Positions 1 to 11,728 of a stretch of DNA of 64,000 bases are shown here, piece by piece. Positions within the stretch are counted from its first letter, which is position 1; every line of letters begins with the position of its first letter. The DNA comes from Nymphaea colorata (lineage: Eukaryota; Streptophyta; Magnoliopsida; Nymphaeales; Nymphaeaceae): positions 2,969,544-3,033,543 of the forward strand of contig NC_045151.1 in the NCBI RefSeq assembly GCF_008831285.2. The letters are read 5' to 3'. Both the position numbers and the translations under genes were made by a program. Under the pieces are notes generated by a model. The model saw nothing but the letters and a program-made list of their open reading frames with translations. It ran no database searches and was not told the origin of the DNA.

Positions 1-722
1 TCTCTCTTCTTTTGTCTTTTCCCCCCCGGCCACTAGTGTCTAGCTGACTGGTGGACATTGTCCGGCGGCTACAGCTTTAGGTGCAGAGTGCAGACGTTGT
101 GTAGTTTCTCTCTTTCTTTCTGTCTTTTTATATATATATATATATGTATAATATTTTATTTTATCTTTACAAAATACATATAAGGTTAAGGTTGAACATA
201 AAGCCGACTCAAGACTTGACAAAGGTAAGAATGAGGACTAATTTCTAAACCACTACCCACATTTTAGGGGAGGGAATGGTTTTGTAACCATTTAAACTTG
301 ATAAGAATTCGAAGTGTTGAATTTGAAACTTCAACCTTAAAACAGATCTGGATCTATATCATCTTGGGTGGTTTCAAATATAAATTCCAACAGTTACATA
401 CACTAAAACCTTGGAAATTCTCCATTTTGAGGCTGAACATCTTTATATCTATTAGTCTAAAAGAGCCTGTTGTTTCTAATTTCTTTGTAGATGCCATCAA
501 TTAATTAGCTGACAACCAATCAGTGGGCAGACATAGGTGAGATCTTTGTGGGGCGTACACAATGCATAACCCAACCCCAAAACCTTAAATTTAGATGTTA
601 TTCGAGTGGATATGAATCCAATTATATGATGCAGCAGCATGAGACCCAGGTCCTTAGTTCAAGGCCAATTGAAAATTTGTTAATTGTATATTTATGAAAA
701 AAAAAAAATCTGGCTTCATCCC
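1..722. other. Non-coding flank, no gene seen
   Basis: AT-rich sequence with a short TA run near 128-146 and a poly-A run near 697-708. No family, splice structure or repeat ends were recognised here. The short open frames are not supported by any motif. Confidence 0.5.
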
Positions 723-1992
723 TAGGGCTGGACATCGGGCCGGGTTGGCCCAGCCCATTAATAATTGGGCTGGGCCGAGCAGGACAGGCTTCTTTTAGAC
801 GGGTCGGCCCGTCGGGCCAGGTTTGTTTGTGAAAAAATCGCTCATGGTTTCAAAAAATTGACCATGTCATTCATTCTTAAAGTGATAATTTAGAAAAATT
901 TATCTCGTTGCCATCTGTCCCTTTACATAATGTACTAATTAAACAAAAAAAAAAAAAAGCACAACAAAAGCATGTGTTCCGTGCTTTTAGCCCATGCCTG
1001 CAAAGCATTTTTTGATCAATTATATATTACATGGTATTAGAATGTTTAAAAAGGAAAAAATCATAAAAGCACAAAAATATTATAACAATTGCAATTCCTC
1101 ACTTTCTCTGACATAACAGCCTCGTGTGATTCTTTGAGCTGACATTGTAAGCTATTAAAGGTTGTATTTTGGTGCACAACAAACTATTGAAATATCAGGC
1201 CAAGCTAGTCGTGCCAAATACAGAAATATACCAACTTAGTACGTAACAGTTAGTTTCGTAAAAGAAGATCGTCTATGGTGGTGCCTTGTTGAACGGAGGA
1301 ACTTAGGAGTCAGAGAACCAAATACGATATGGATACATGACACCTACAAATTAAAAAAAAATCGGCAAAATTAGGACATGTTGTTTTCAATTAAAAGATT
1401 TATTCCAGATATACCATTCATCGCGCCAAAGAAACACATCTCAATGCCATTGAACAAGCATCTTTCTTTGAAGCATGTAACAGCTTGATTGAAGGTGCAG
1501 CGCGATAAACATCAAAGAAAAAATCAATTCACACGCATAACTTTTTATGTACAAACAGAAAGGTGGAGTGAAATATCTGTGTTTTCTTCCCATTGAGCAA
1601 AGTATAATCAAGCTTTGTTATGCAACGTTCTTCTCCTTCAGTTGTGATTTCACTGTAACAACCACATCCATTTTAGTTGAATGAGAAAGCAAAGAGAAAA
1701 AGAGAGAGGGAGAGAGAGAGAGAGAGAGAGAAATCTGATATGGTGCAACATTATGTTCATAGCATAAAAAACCATTATCATTTCTAGAACAAACCAGCCT
1801 CTGTGTGCATGTGTGTCAAGTAGATTTTATAAAATGTCAAGGAATTGTTATAACATTTTACCACAATGAAATATGAATTATGCTAGTTCGTCACCAACTA
1901 CAAAAAACATATCACCACAAGCAAACTACAATGTTAGTATATCATGAAAAGCAAAGGGAATGATTAAAAGTTAACATTAAACAATGAACAGC

Positions 1993-2517
1993 TTACGTTT
2001 CGCAAGAGATATCTTGATCACGAATCCAACCCTGTGTGCAAACTAGTGTTTCAACAGTTTGAGGAGTAGTTGAACATCGATACTCATTGATGATTCTTCC
2101 AGTTGTACTGAATCCAGACTCAGATGCAACCGTAGATACAGGGATTGCCAATATATCTCAAGCCATTTTGGATAAAACTCTATATTTACTTTCATTTGCC
2201 TTCCACCAAGATAATATATTGAAGTCTTCATTAGGCCGAGATCCTCCTATTGAGTCAGTTAAATGTGCTTCCAGATCTGTGCGAGGTACTTAAGGAGATG
2301 CAGAACTCATGTAATATGTGAAAATGGCATCTCTCGAAAAACCTGAAGCTCTCTCTTCTTCAAATTCCACAATGGCATTGTTTGCATTTTCATTTTCTTC
2401 ATCATTTGTATCATACACATTTTTGTATTCAGCATACAATACATGAATACTGCTCTCTACTTTTTCATATTGTACCATTGTACAAACTTCATTTAAACTC
2501 TCAAGCACGTACTTCAA
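1993..2517 (-). pseudogene. hAT-A transposase C-terminal fragment (dimerisation domain), broken
   Basis: Read on the minus strand, one frame runs from 2517 to the stop at 1993-1995 and carries the hallmark hAT C-terminal dimerisation region: an FNILSWWK block, then DILAIPVSTVASES, a GRIINEYRCS-like stretch and a TQGWIRD tail. Two in-frame stops break it: TAA at 2290-2292, and TGA at 2158-2160 where family members have Arg in MARDIL, consistent with CGA decaying to TGA. In working hAT transposases this domain mediates multimerisation next to the catalytic RNase H-like fold. The catalytic core is not recognisable in this copy. Confidence 0.8.
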
Positions 2518-2789
2518 AATCCCAATTTGGACCTAGGATCTAAGACAAATGCAATTGGTAGAGGACATTGTAGTCATTTTTTCAATATTTGTCAAATTTT
2601 TCTTGCATTTTGTATGTTAATGTTAATCAAATGTTTGCTGTGAAGTCCACATATTAAATGTTAATGAAACTCGCTGTGTAGAATCATCTATAAATCCTTC
2701 AAATTGAGCTTTTTCAGTATTGTACATTGACATAATTTCTCTTTTCAACGTTCTTCTAAAATGGAACGAACCTTGGATTGCAAGATTGA

Positions 2790-3085
2790 AGAAGTTTGTT
2801 ATGATATTTACGTGCTATTACACACATTGACATCAACTTTCTTATAGACTCCATGTCAAATTTTTGCAAACATAGAGAAGCACCAGATTCACTAACTGCA
2901 AGTGATAAAGTTCTTTGTTTTCCATCACTGATTTGTCTCTTTAAACAAGATTTTATATGTCAACTTAAATGACTAGTTCCATTAACACTGCCTGTTTTTA
3001 GTTGTGCTCCACAATGTTTGCATTTGGCAAATTCTTTTCCCTTATATGTAACCAATGTAAAATCAATCCATACTTTTGAAGTCAT
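2790..3085 (-). pseudogene. hAT-A transposase N-terminal BED zinc-finger fragment
   Basis: From the ATG at 3085 the minus strand encodes a BED-type zinc finger: a VWIDFTLV start, a KCKHCG cysteine pair and a GTSHL block, followed by histidine and cysteine of the second ligand pair. An in-frame TGA at 2960-2962 falls at the conserved Arg after SHLS, another likely CGA-to-TGA change. Beyond it the same protein continues (KQRTLSLAV, KFDMESIRKLM) before similarity is lost. BED fingers give DNA binding in Ac-like transposases. The same segment is present in element B at 7976-8377. Confidence 0.8.
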
Positions 3086-5124
3086 TTTTCTCTTGGAGAC
3101 AACTTCTCTCTTGATCGATGAGTATGACTTGACTGATTCTATAACAAGAGTTGGACAATATTCTTTATCAGAGGAACTACAAAGAAAGAAAGAAAAATTG
3201 GGCACATAAAGGAAGAAAGTGCAATGTGTCATATGTTATGCATTTTCTATTATTTTTTAACAGTTATTAATGCATTCTTTTAAAAATTTTCTATTGGTCA
3301 TTTTATTTAAGAAAAGTGCATAAAATAGTATTTTATGCCTATTGATAACAAAAAGATGAACCACTGAATCAGAAAATTGATTAAATCGGCTGCCTGGCAG
3401 ATTCAATTCAATTTCAGATTCTCGTATCAACCAAAACTTGGAAGTATTCAAACCACATATACCAAATAGGAGTAAATACAAAAAGTAATATGGAAATGAG
3501 AACTCAAAAGTCATTTCATATCCCCTGATATAGTTCCTTGGATCCAAGGGTAAGTCAGCATATGAGAAACATTTACGAAGCAATAGGAGAAAACATGTAA
3601 TGTAAGCAATAATAAACTGACATAAATAAATTCCAAATGTTGCCTATACAGAATGGATGCCCAAAGAAGAGAATAGTAAGACATACAATGACCTCACAAT
3701 CAATACTTTGAATGTAAATATAATCAGCATACGGAGAGGAGAATGCAAGACCTGTTATCTACAATAACAAGCAATTACAGTTAGAACCCACCAATTCAAA
3801 GATATTCATTCTTTAGATGACACGTTGTTAGAAACATACTTTAGATGATCTATGAAATATCAATTAAGAATAAGCACATAGAACTGCATAAGAGAGACTT
3901 GAAAATTTTAAACATAGAAATTTTTGTACCGTACACACTTAAAAAGGATCCATCAAAGGTGTTGATTAGAAAGAGAGACATAGATTAATGACTTTCAGCA
4001 AGAGACTAAGGTCCTAGTTTGGAAAAACAAAAGAAAATTCATAGTAAAAAAGTCAACCTTCAAGTAATCCAAAATAAAACAGTAACATTTCTCAGACCTC
4101 ACAGACCTCTTCGATCACCACAACAAACCATTATATGATTTCAAAGCCAATTGTAGACAACAGAAAAAAAATCCTTACTTTCTTTCATTAGAGCTTAGTT
4201 TTATATCTTTGTCAATAACTCCACGAGTCAAGCTTCTTGCTAACTTGAGTTGCTCGTGCTCAGAAGGATTTATTCTTCCAACTTCACGATCCTCATTTTT
4301 TGAAGAAACAGGAGATGGAGAAAAGATTTGATCATGTTTCCTGCATAGTCAAAAGAGAGAAGTTTAAGGCTTTTAACATATTTTTTTCCCATGCCAAATG
4401 AATACAGGAAGCTATAAAGATATATCAGCATTACCTAATATCCACAAAGGGAAAATAAAATAATCAGACATATTTTCAAAGAGAAATTTTAGAGTTTTAC
4501 TATACACAGATGAGAAGAAAGCTCAGAAGAAACACATGGTACAAATTCAACTGCGTTGAGACAACATCAAAATGTAAAATACATCGATGAACGAATATTA
4601 CAGTATTTTATGGAAAATTAGCATCTGACACAACGTAAAGAGAACAATGTGGCCACCACCATGAGTGTTCACTGAACAAATGAAAACACCAACTTCCGAA
4701 CAGCATGTTCAATGCTCATGTGTAAAGGAAAAGCACATGAAGATAGCTTTATCAGCCTACGCATTATCCTTTCTCAGATAGAAGTCAAAAGGGTAAAAGC
4801 TAAAAACATTTATTTGATAAGATGACAGTCGACAGAGACATCCATACTGTTCCTATATAATTTCTCTCTCTCTCTCTCGTGTCACCAACAAGAAACATCC
4901 ATCGGCGATGAGGCCTTTGGCAAGTAGAGCAGCTGTGCAGGCTGTGCAGCTACGCAGTTCAGAGGCAGGGCGGGGCAGCTACGCAGTAATGTAAAAGCAT
5001 GTTTTCGACTCAGTTTTTTGTGCCCCATGTTCGCCCTAGGGCTTCAAAAGATGACTGAGGGTATGGAAGAAAGGGTTTGGGTTGCATAAAATGTAGAAAG
5101 AACCAGAGAAAGAAAGAGTAACCT

Positions 5125-5190
5125 CAGAGATGCGCGGTGCCTTCAAGCGGTGACAGTCAGAGATGCGCGGTGCCTTCAAGCGGTGACAGT
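5125..5190. repeat. 33-bp unit tandemly repeated twice
   Basis: Two identical 33-bp copies beginning cagagatgcgcggtgcc start at 5125 and 5158, inside the right end of hAT element A. Confidence 0.9.
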
Positions 5191-5397
5191 CACAGATGCA
5201 AAAATCGAAAATTTGAAACCAGGGAAAAGGTGGGAAACTGAAAACCCTAACTAACTCCCCAACTCCATAGCGTCCGGCTTCTCCCGCCCCCGACTAACGA
5301 ATTTTGAAGCCCGGGCCGGGCCAGGCCCGGTAAAACCAACCCGTTAATACTTATTTCAAGACCGGGTACCCGGCGACGGCCGGGCGCCTGGGTTTGA

Positions 5398-5656
5398 ATC
5401 ACCCCTGCAACCAAATCCTACTAATTTATACTAAAATATGGGTCTTCATTTTGAAAATACAAAATTACTTTTAAGTTGCAAAAGAACAAAATTTCAATTG
5501 CAAAAGAATAAAATCTTAGCTTCTCATAAGAAAATTAATGCTGATTAATTATTACTTTTCTGAATAGACGGTTATTTTGGCATATGGAAACTGTCATTTG
5601 TCAGTATCATTAGTTCATTCATTTACAAGATTACGTCTTTTAAGATCAAATCTCTG

Positions 5657-5720
<64 letters not shown>

Positions 5721-6087
5721 GCTCTTCTCATGAGGAGCATCCATGATGATGAATCAGATGACTCAAGTTTGATATTTGCTGCTATCTATTAGTTAATGTT
5801 CATGAACCCTTACTGTTATTTTGACTTATGTGCACCTCTGACTATGGGAAGGAGCGTTTAAAACATTCGTCCAAGTTCACCAACATCTTTTATGATGGTT
5901 AATTACTTTGCCTGATACGTACTGAAAAGTCTTGAGTTCCTTACCACTGATCAGCACGCATTTAAGAAAAATAGATGGAGAAGGTGGGAAAAGTTATTAT
6001 CTTTTATGGCAGCTCGAGACAGACAATCCAAAAACAATTGTTATCACGGGACCCTGTTTGTTTTCCCTTTCCTTTAGCAGGAGTGAC
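5398..6087. repeat. Spacer between hAT-A and hAT-B with a (TA)29 microsatellite
   Basis: The spacer separates the two hAT elements. It holds a pure TA array at 5661-5718. The open frame crossing it reads as alternating Tyr-Ile and is an artefact of the microsatellite. No gene was recognised. Confidence 0.8.
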
Positions 6088-6231
6088 TAGGGCTGGGGAT
6101 CGGGCCGGGAGTGACTAGGGCTGGGCATCGAGCCGGGCCGGGCCGGCCCAATAAAAATGTCAAAATGAAGCCCAAAAACCGAAACGGGTCGGCCAGAGAA
6201 ACGGGCCGGGCCAGGCCCATGTAATAGCAGG

Positions 6232-6413
6232 CCTCGGGCTTAGGTCAATGCCCGAGGCCCGGCCCGGCCCGATTAATAACGGGCCGCGCCGGGATTTTTT
6301 GGGGCCGGGTCTATTTCTCACACCTCGGGCTTAGGTCAATGCCCGAGGCCCGGCCCCGCCCGATTAATAACGGGCCGGGCTGGGCCGGGATTTTTTGGAG
6401 CCGGGTCTGTTTC
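6232..6413. repeat. 91-bp tandem duplication in the hAT-B subterminal region
   Basis: Two 91-bp units start at 6232 and 6323. Each contains the short inverted pair cctcgggc / gcccgagg (an 8-bp stem) and several CGGCCCGG motifs. Such subterminal repeats are where hAT transposases usually bind; binding here is inferred. Confidence 0.85.
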
Positions 6414-6540
6414 TGACACTTGTTTCTCGGCTCAGTTTGCTTCTATAATCACCATGTAACCAATAATTTTTTATAAGGTAGTTTATATGATATTTGAAGC
6501 AAATAACAGCCATTTATCCTAAACATAGATACACCCTACA

Positions 6541-6702
6541 GGGCACCACATTACATAAACTCTCATGTAAAAACAACAGTCCTTCATTGTAAGAAACCTT
6601 ACATAGTTACATGGGCATGGAGGGCACCACATTACATAAACTCTCATGTAAAAACAACAGTCCTTCGTTGTAAGAAACCTTACATAGTTACATGGGCGTA
6701 GA
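6541..6702. repeat. 81-bp tandem duplication
   Basis: Two nearly identical 81-bp units begin gggcaccacattac at 6541 and 6622. They differ at only a few positions, which suggests a recent event inside element B. Confidence 0.9.
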
Positions 6703-7418
6703 GTACGGACTCATGAAGTATTTTAAAGCTCCACAAAATCAAGAACATAATAGCATCTACGTTTAGAACCCAAGTACAAAGCAAAGCAGTCTTAGTATAA
6801 AAGAAATCCATAAGCATGTGCAATTGTTTTCCAATAGTGTTAAAGTACATGATTGAACACTGTATCTCCATATTAGTGATAATACCAGCTATCCAGACAG
6901 CACATGATATCTTCCTTTCCAAACTTACAAGATCTCAAACCACCTTAACAACCAAGGCAGGAAAAGAGTACAAATCCCACCCACATAGCATGCTACATAT
7001 ATATTATGAGGGCTGAGCAAACAAAAGCAACATATGCGTTGTCTTTCCATTGAGCAAAATCTGATCAAGCTTTGTTATGTGACATCCTTCTCCTTCATAT
7101 GTGTTTTCACTGTAACAACCACACCCATTGCATTTGCATGATAAAGCAAAGAGAGACAATAAGATTGATTTGATAGGGTGCAACACTGCTTATAGCATAA
7201 GAAACCAGCCTATGTGTGCATGTGTGTCAAAGAGATTTTATAAAATGTCAAGAAAATGTTTTACCACAATGAAATATAATTCATGCTAATTTGTCACCAG
7301 AAGATTCTTCCTTATCTTCAAAACTACAAAAAACACATCACCACAAGCAAACTACAATGTTAGTATATCATGAAAAACAAAAAGAATGATTAAAATTTAA
7401 CATTAAACAATTAACATC

Positions 7419-7845
7419 TTACGTTTCACATGGGATATCTTCATCACGAATCCAACTCTGTGTGCAAACTAGTACTTCAACAGTTTCAGGAGTTGTTGAA
7501 CATCGATAATCATTAATGATTCTTCTAGCTGTACTGAATGCATACTCAGATGCAACTATGGATATAAGGACTACCAAGATATCTCAAGCCATTTTGGATA
7601 AAACTCTATATTTACTTTCATTTGCCTTTCATCAAGATAATATATTTTGGAATAAGATTTCTTCTTCCTAAGTTCCTTTTCAGTGTAGTTATTGTACTAT
7701 CATTCGTCGAACAATTGTCAGCAGTAATAGAAAATAACTTTGATTGAATGTTCCATTTAGAGATGCATTCTAATAAAGCCTCACACAAACTATTTGCATT
7801 ATGTGGTGGAGGTACATGTACAAAACTGAACATGTGAGCATGCAA
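7419..7845 (-). pseudogene. hAT-B transposase middle and C-terminal fragments, broken
   Basis: The 7618-7845 part encodes a hAT core-like stretch (KWNIQSKLFSITADNCSTND). The part below about 7600 encodes the dimerisation region (an IVASEYAFST block, [19 protein letters not shown]) ending with a stop at 7419-7421. A TGA follows MA exactly where element A has one, so this nonsense codon is shared by both copies. Frames change between the two parts. This is a decayed copy with no expected activity. Confidence 0.75.
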
Positions 7846-7975
7846 CTTTCAATATCTATCAACATATTGTCCTGTCACGCATAGATAACCCAATGTCTGC
7901 TGTGAAGTCCACATATCAAATGTCAATGAAACTCGCTGCGTAGAATCATTTATAAATTCTTCAAGTCGGGCTTTC

Positions 7976-8377
7976 TCAGTCTTGTACTGACATAATTTCT
8001 CTTTTCAAAATTCTTCTAGAAAATGGAACGAACTTATGGTTGCAAGCTTGTAGAAGTTTGTTATGATATTTATATTCTGCCAAATTGAACGAAAGCTCAT
8101 GTGTTATTACACACTTTGACATCAACTTTCTTATAGACTCCATGTCAAATTTTTGTATACCTATAGAAGTTGCACTAGAGTCATTAACTGCAAGTGATAA
8201 AGTTCTTTGCTTTCCTTCATTTATTTGCCTATTTAAACAAGATTTATTATGTCGACTTAAATGGCTAGTTCCATGAGCACTGCTTGCTTTCAGTCGTTCT
8301 CCACAATGTTTACATTTGGCAAACTCTTCTCCTTTATATGTAACCAATATAAAATCAATCTATACTTTTGAAGTCAT
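7976..8377 (-). pseudogene. hAT-B transposase BED zinc-finger fragment
   Basis: The ATG at 8377 is followed after four residues by TAG where a Trp is expected (the same site reads VWIDF in element A). The frame then stays open through the KCKHCGERLK zinc ligands, GTSHLSRHNKSC, KQRTLSLAV and KFDMESIRKLM, and on towards residue 120. Here the second ligand group is intact, unlike copy A, where it is cut by a stop. The two copies therefore decayed partly independently. Confidence 0.8.
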
Positions 8378-9588
8378 TTTTCTCTTGGAGACAACTTCTC
8401 TCTCGGTAGATGATTCGACTGATTCCATATTAGAAGTTGGACAATATTTTTTATCAAAAGAACCAGGACATAAGTTGAAATGACACATGTAAATAACCAA
8501 AACAATAAAAATGACCATTAAGATGCACAATATCATAGGAACGGACTTATTGAAACTTTTGATAAATAATAGCTAAGATAAAATAAGTTGCAACTTGTTG
8601 AAAGAAACAAACATATGAAAACAAGAGAAGATTAACTAACCTCCACTTCAACAGGACAGGATGCAAGAAGCTGAAGCACTTTCTCCAAAAACACTTTCTC
8701 CAAAAATTCACTAGTAATTTCAGAGACTAGAACACCAATGTCATTCAACACTTGGAAGTTCAAAACAGAAAAATTCCACTTATTAAAATTCATCCTATCT
8801 TCAGCTAAAGGAACTTCCTGCGTAAAATTTGATAACACAACACTTATAAAGCAGACACCCCTCTCTTTCTCTCTCTCCCGCTTATCCCCCAAAATCCAAA
8901 TGCACATAGACAAACACACACACAAACAAATAATGCAAGATTATTATAACTATTGTCTCTACAGTATGGCATGCCTTCAACACTGAACTGGCCAAAATCT
9001 AGATCCGTTTAGTCAAATAAGTAAGCCAGACTGTTAAATGCAAACCCAAGCAATCGATCCTATGTAGCGGCTATTGTACATCTAGATTAACCAAAAACAA
9101 AAGCCTGACAGCAGGTATTTCGTGGAGATAGTAACAGCAATTTGCCTAAAACTCAGTAAGTGAACATCTCACTAGAACAAACTTAGCAAGCAATACTCAA
9201 AGAAAAGTTATTTGAGAACCTGACTTACATAAATAAAATCATCTAGGCTGGAACAAGACCCCATTCAGAACCAGCACCTGAGCTCGAAGTACCCTTCTGA
9301 CGTACAGCAAGTCCAGATGACAGCCAAGTGGTATATCTATGAAAAAACATTTGTATGTCATGAACCTCAGACCACTTTAAAACAGCAGCATCATTATAAA
9401 AATTGATATAAGAAGAAACCTTGATACAAGCTGCAGTAAAAAAAATTCAGCATCATTCTCCAACAATCACAGTATGCTCAAATAGTTTTGATAGGGAAGA
9501 AAAAAAAGGATGTGAAATAGGGGAATGAGACGGACAGGGAGAAATGGGAGAAGTGGCCCACCTGATGGGTGGGGACTGGGAGACAGCT

Positions 9589-9780
9589 GATGGGCGACGA
9601 TGACGGTCGACTGGGATGACCGGAGGAGGCAGCCGATGGGCGACGGCGACTGGGAGGACTGGTCAATGGAGGAGGCAGCCAATGGGCGACGGCGACTGGG
9701 AGGACTGGTCAATGGAGGAGGCAGCCGATGGGCGACGGCGACTGGGAGGACAGGAGGCAGCCGATGGGCGACGAGGAGGC
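9589..9780. repeat. 46-bp minisatellite, about four units
   Basis: Units starting gatgggcgac (one aatgggcgac) begin at 9589, 9635, 9681, 9727 and a shortened one at 9763. The array is GC-rich and lies near the right end of hAT-B. Long open frames across it in several frames come from the repeat and are not treated as genes. Confidence 0.88.
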
Positions 9781-10097
9781 ACCGAGGCAGTCTTCACTCT
9801 TCAGTGTTGAGTCTCGACGACAGCGTGGAGGAACAGCCGAACAGGGAAGGAAAGTATGAAGAAAGTGAAAACTGAAACCCTAGGTTAATGACCCTAATAA
9901 TATCGGGCTCACGGGCCGCCGACGTGCACAACGGCGGGCCCGAGCCCGACCTGTTAACTATCGGGCCGGGCCGAGCCCCGTAGTTAAATGCCCGAAAATC
10001 ATTTTTTCAAGGCCCGGGCCCGAGTCGGGCCGGGTACCGGGTACCCGGCGGCGGCTCGGCGCGGTGCCAAGGCTTAAGAGTGACCCAAAAACATAAG

Positions 10098-10160
10098 GAT
10101 GGGCATTAGGCCGAGCCGGCATGGGACCCATTTTGGTGGCTCGGCTGGGTTTATTTTTTA
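10098..10160. mobile_element. Fragment of a GGGCCGG-type hAT end
   Basis: The stretch from ggatgggcattaggccgag to ctcggctggg resembles the terminal sequence of elements A, B and C. It has no second end nearby and sits just outside element B. Confidence 0.5.
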
Positions 10161-10383
10161 AAAAAAAATTATATATATATATACCGATATTGGCAACATG
10201 TATGTGACCTTTGGGGATGAGCAAGGTCGCTCGAGTGATCACAGCTTTGAAAACGTCCCTTATCTAATTCGTCTTCTTCTTTACCAGAATCTTGCAGGAG
10301 AAGGGAAGAGGAATTTGGTGGCAAAATGTAGTTATAATTAGTTCCTGCCAATATGTTGCTCTCACAAAGCTACTGGTGGCAGA

Positions 10384-10555
10384 AAAGGGCGGAGTCAAAA
10401 GGTTTTTTTTTTTTTTTTTTTTCCACAAGCCAAATTATAGTTTTAAAAATTTAATAGAAGTCAAAATAGAAATTTTCAAATGTTATATATATATTAACTA
10501 ATTTTTTTAAATTTACATATAAGTGTAAAATCTGAGGTCGGGCCCTCCGCCCCTG
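10384..10555. mobile_element. Tip100-like hAT MITE, 172 bp
   Basis: The left end aaagggcggagtc and the right end gccctccgcccctg form degenerate inverted repeats of the CAGGGGCGGAG type. They are flanked by gtggcaga (10376-10383) and gtggcagg (10556-10563), a 7-of-8 match to an 8-bp hAT target duplication. The interior is AT-rich and non-coding. Confidence 0.82.
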
Positions 10556-11498
10556 GTGGCAGGCCACTTTCATCAGAACTGTCAAAGCATACGAGGCCAC
10601 TGTAGCAGGGCCACTGTAGCAGTGGAATACAAATTCAAAATTTTATAAAATGTCATAACGAAAACAACATGAAAGTATAACGTTAGGTGTTTTCCAAAAG
10701 ATGTAAACATTTTATTTCCGCATTAAAGTTCCATCGAACACCAGATATTTTTGACTGGCTGTTGCATTTTTTTCAAGCCACACTTTTTTTTTTTCAAGCC
10801 CACTCGTGGAACTTGAACAGCGGATAGAGCTTCAACGCCAGACATCTTTCTCTGCCCCTCGCACTTTTTTGTCTGCTAGCTAGGAAATCAACATAGCAGA
10901 GTTTCTTTCCTTATCTTACGTCATAAAAAGAGAAAACGGCGAACTTTGTTATTTATAATATTTTTAAATTGCATGGCATAAAGCAATATATTTTCTTCCC
11001 TTTCCAAGAATAAGTGCAACCTGAGTATTTATTTTTCCTTGCATCAATTTTGGTTCATTAAATTCCAACCAGTACTTAAACTTGGTTTATTCCTTTTGGT
11101 TTATTCCTTTCCTTCCCCCGTTGGAGTGATCGCTTTTAATTTAGATGACTCTCTCTCTTAAAAATGCAAAAAGTATATTGGTTTGTGCTTTCTACCACTT
11201 ATCACGTGAAGTGAGATTTGATTTGTTTTTTTAGTAAGAACTAAAAGTATTTTAGTCATTAACCATACATGAGTAACATCATGACACATACAACCAAGTT
11301 CCGAGACGGGCTTCCCCCCTCAGTACCTAAGGTTGGTTCAAGTTTCTACTTCCTCCTTTAATAGATCGCATTTATTCAATGCATTGCCTCGAATGGGAGA
11401 ATATCGAATATTATAGACCATTAAATCAGCAGATTTATTCAATGCATGGTCGCAGAGTTTATTTTACATCTACTGTTTACCACTCACCATTATACATC
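10556..11498. other. Non-coding interval
   Basis: AT-rich sequence with no recognised gene. A short direct repeat of gccactgtagcag occurs near 10595-10622. The 11-bp left target duplication of the downstream SINE is at 11488-11498. Confidence 0.5.
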
Positions 11499-11728
11499 TT
11501 TTTTTTTTCTTTTTTTCTTTTTAAAGTGAGTGGTTCATTTCACTGTCCTAAGAGAGGCCACACGCCCCACCGGTGCCCTCCTCCCTGGGTTACGGAGCTT
11601 GCTTCGGGCCCTTTTACGGGTCAGGGACTGAGCACTTCTAGAACGAGCAGATGACGCCCAAGGACTCATCCCAAATTCTTAACGGACGGAGCACTTCCCC
11701 GTGCCACTGCGCTACAACCCCTTGGGGT
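11499..11728 (-). mobile_element. tRNA-derived SINE, about 230 bp
   Basis: Read on the minus strand it starts near a box A of the tRNA type (TAGCGCAGTGG, 11704-11714), has a degenerate box B (GGGATGAGTCC, 11662-11672) at normal spacing, and ends in an A-rich tail (the T-rich run at 11499-11524 on the plus strand). It is flanked by cattatacatc (11488-11498) and cattctacatc (11729-11739), an 11-bp duplication with one mismatch, as produced by LINE-driven retroposition. It has no coding capacity. Confidence 0.82.

Larger units (their letters stand above)
723..5397 (-). mobile_element. Degenerate Ac-like hAT DNA transposon, element A
   Basis: The left end begins TAGGGCTGGACATC and both ends are packed with GGGCCGG/CCGGCCC motifs, over roughly 723-830 and 5305-5397. 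Between them lie minus-strand remnants of a hAT transposase (BED zinc finger near 3.0 kb, C-terminal dimerisation domain near 2.1 kb), so the 5' end of the element is on the right. Candidate 8-bp target duplications are ttcatccc (715-722) and atcacccc (5398-5405), 6 of 8 matching, so the exact right end is uncertain. Long parts of 1.5-3.2 kb align by eye with element B at 7.0-8.5 kb. The element is autonomous-sized but dead. Confidence 0.7.
6116..10076 (-). mobile_element. Degenerate Ac-like hAT DNA transposon, element B
   Basis: The left end TAGGGCTGGGCA at 6116 and the right end, complement TAAGCCTTGGCA at 10076, match as imperfect terminal inverted repeats. They are flanked by ggagtgac (6108-6115) and agagtgac (10077-10084), a 7-of-8 match to the 8-bp duplication expected of hAT elements. 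The ends are rich in GGGCCGG motifs. Transposase remnants lie on the minus strand. A second, extra left end with its own gagtgac copy lies just outside, at 6081-6115. Internal segments match element A, so the two are members of one family about 5 kb apart. Confidence 0.82.

Noticed and set aside
40-222. Short minus-strand open frame at the left edge
   Set aside because: Crosses a TA repeat, lacks any motif and has no splice or neighbour support.
5577-5792. Open frame across the TA array
   Set aside because: Reads as a Tyr-Ile repeat produced by the microsatellite; the same holds for frames at 57479-57721, 59162-59395, 61107-61406 and 62365-62661.
9467-9875. Overlapping frames on both strands near 9.6 kb
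   Set aside because: Explained by the 46-bp minisatellite, which is open in several frames.
11379-11654. 91-codon plus frame
   Set aside because: Runs antisense through the SINE and its tail; no protein motif.
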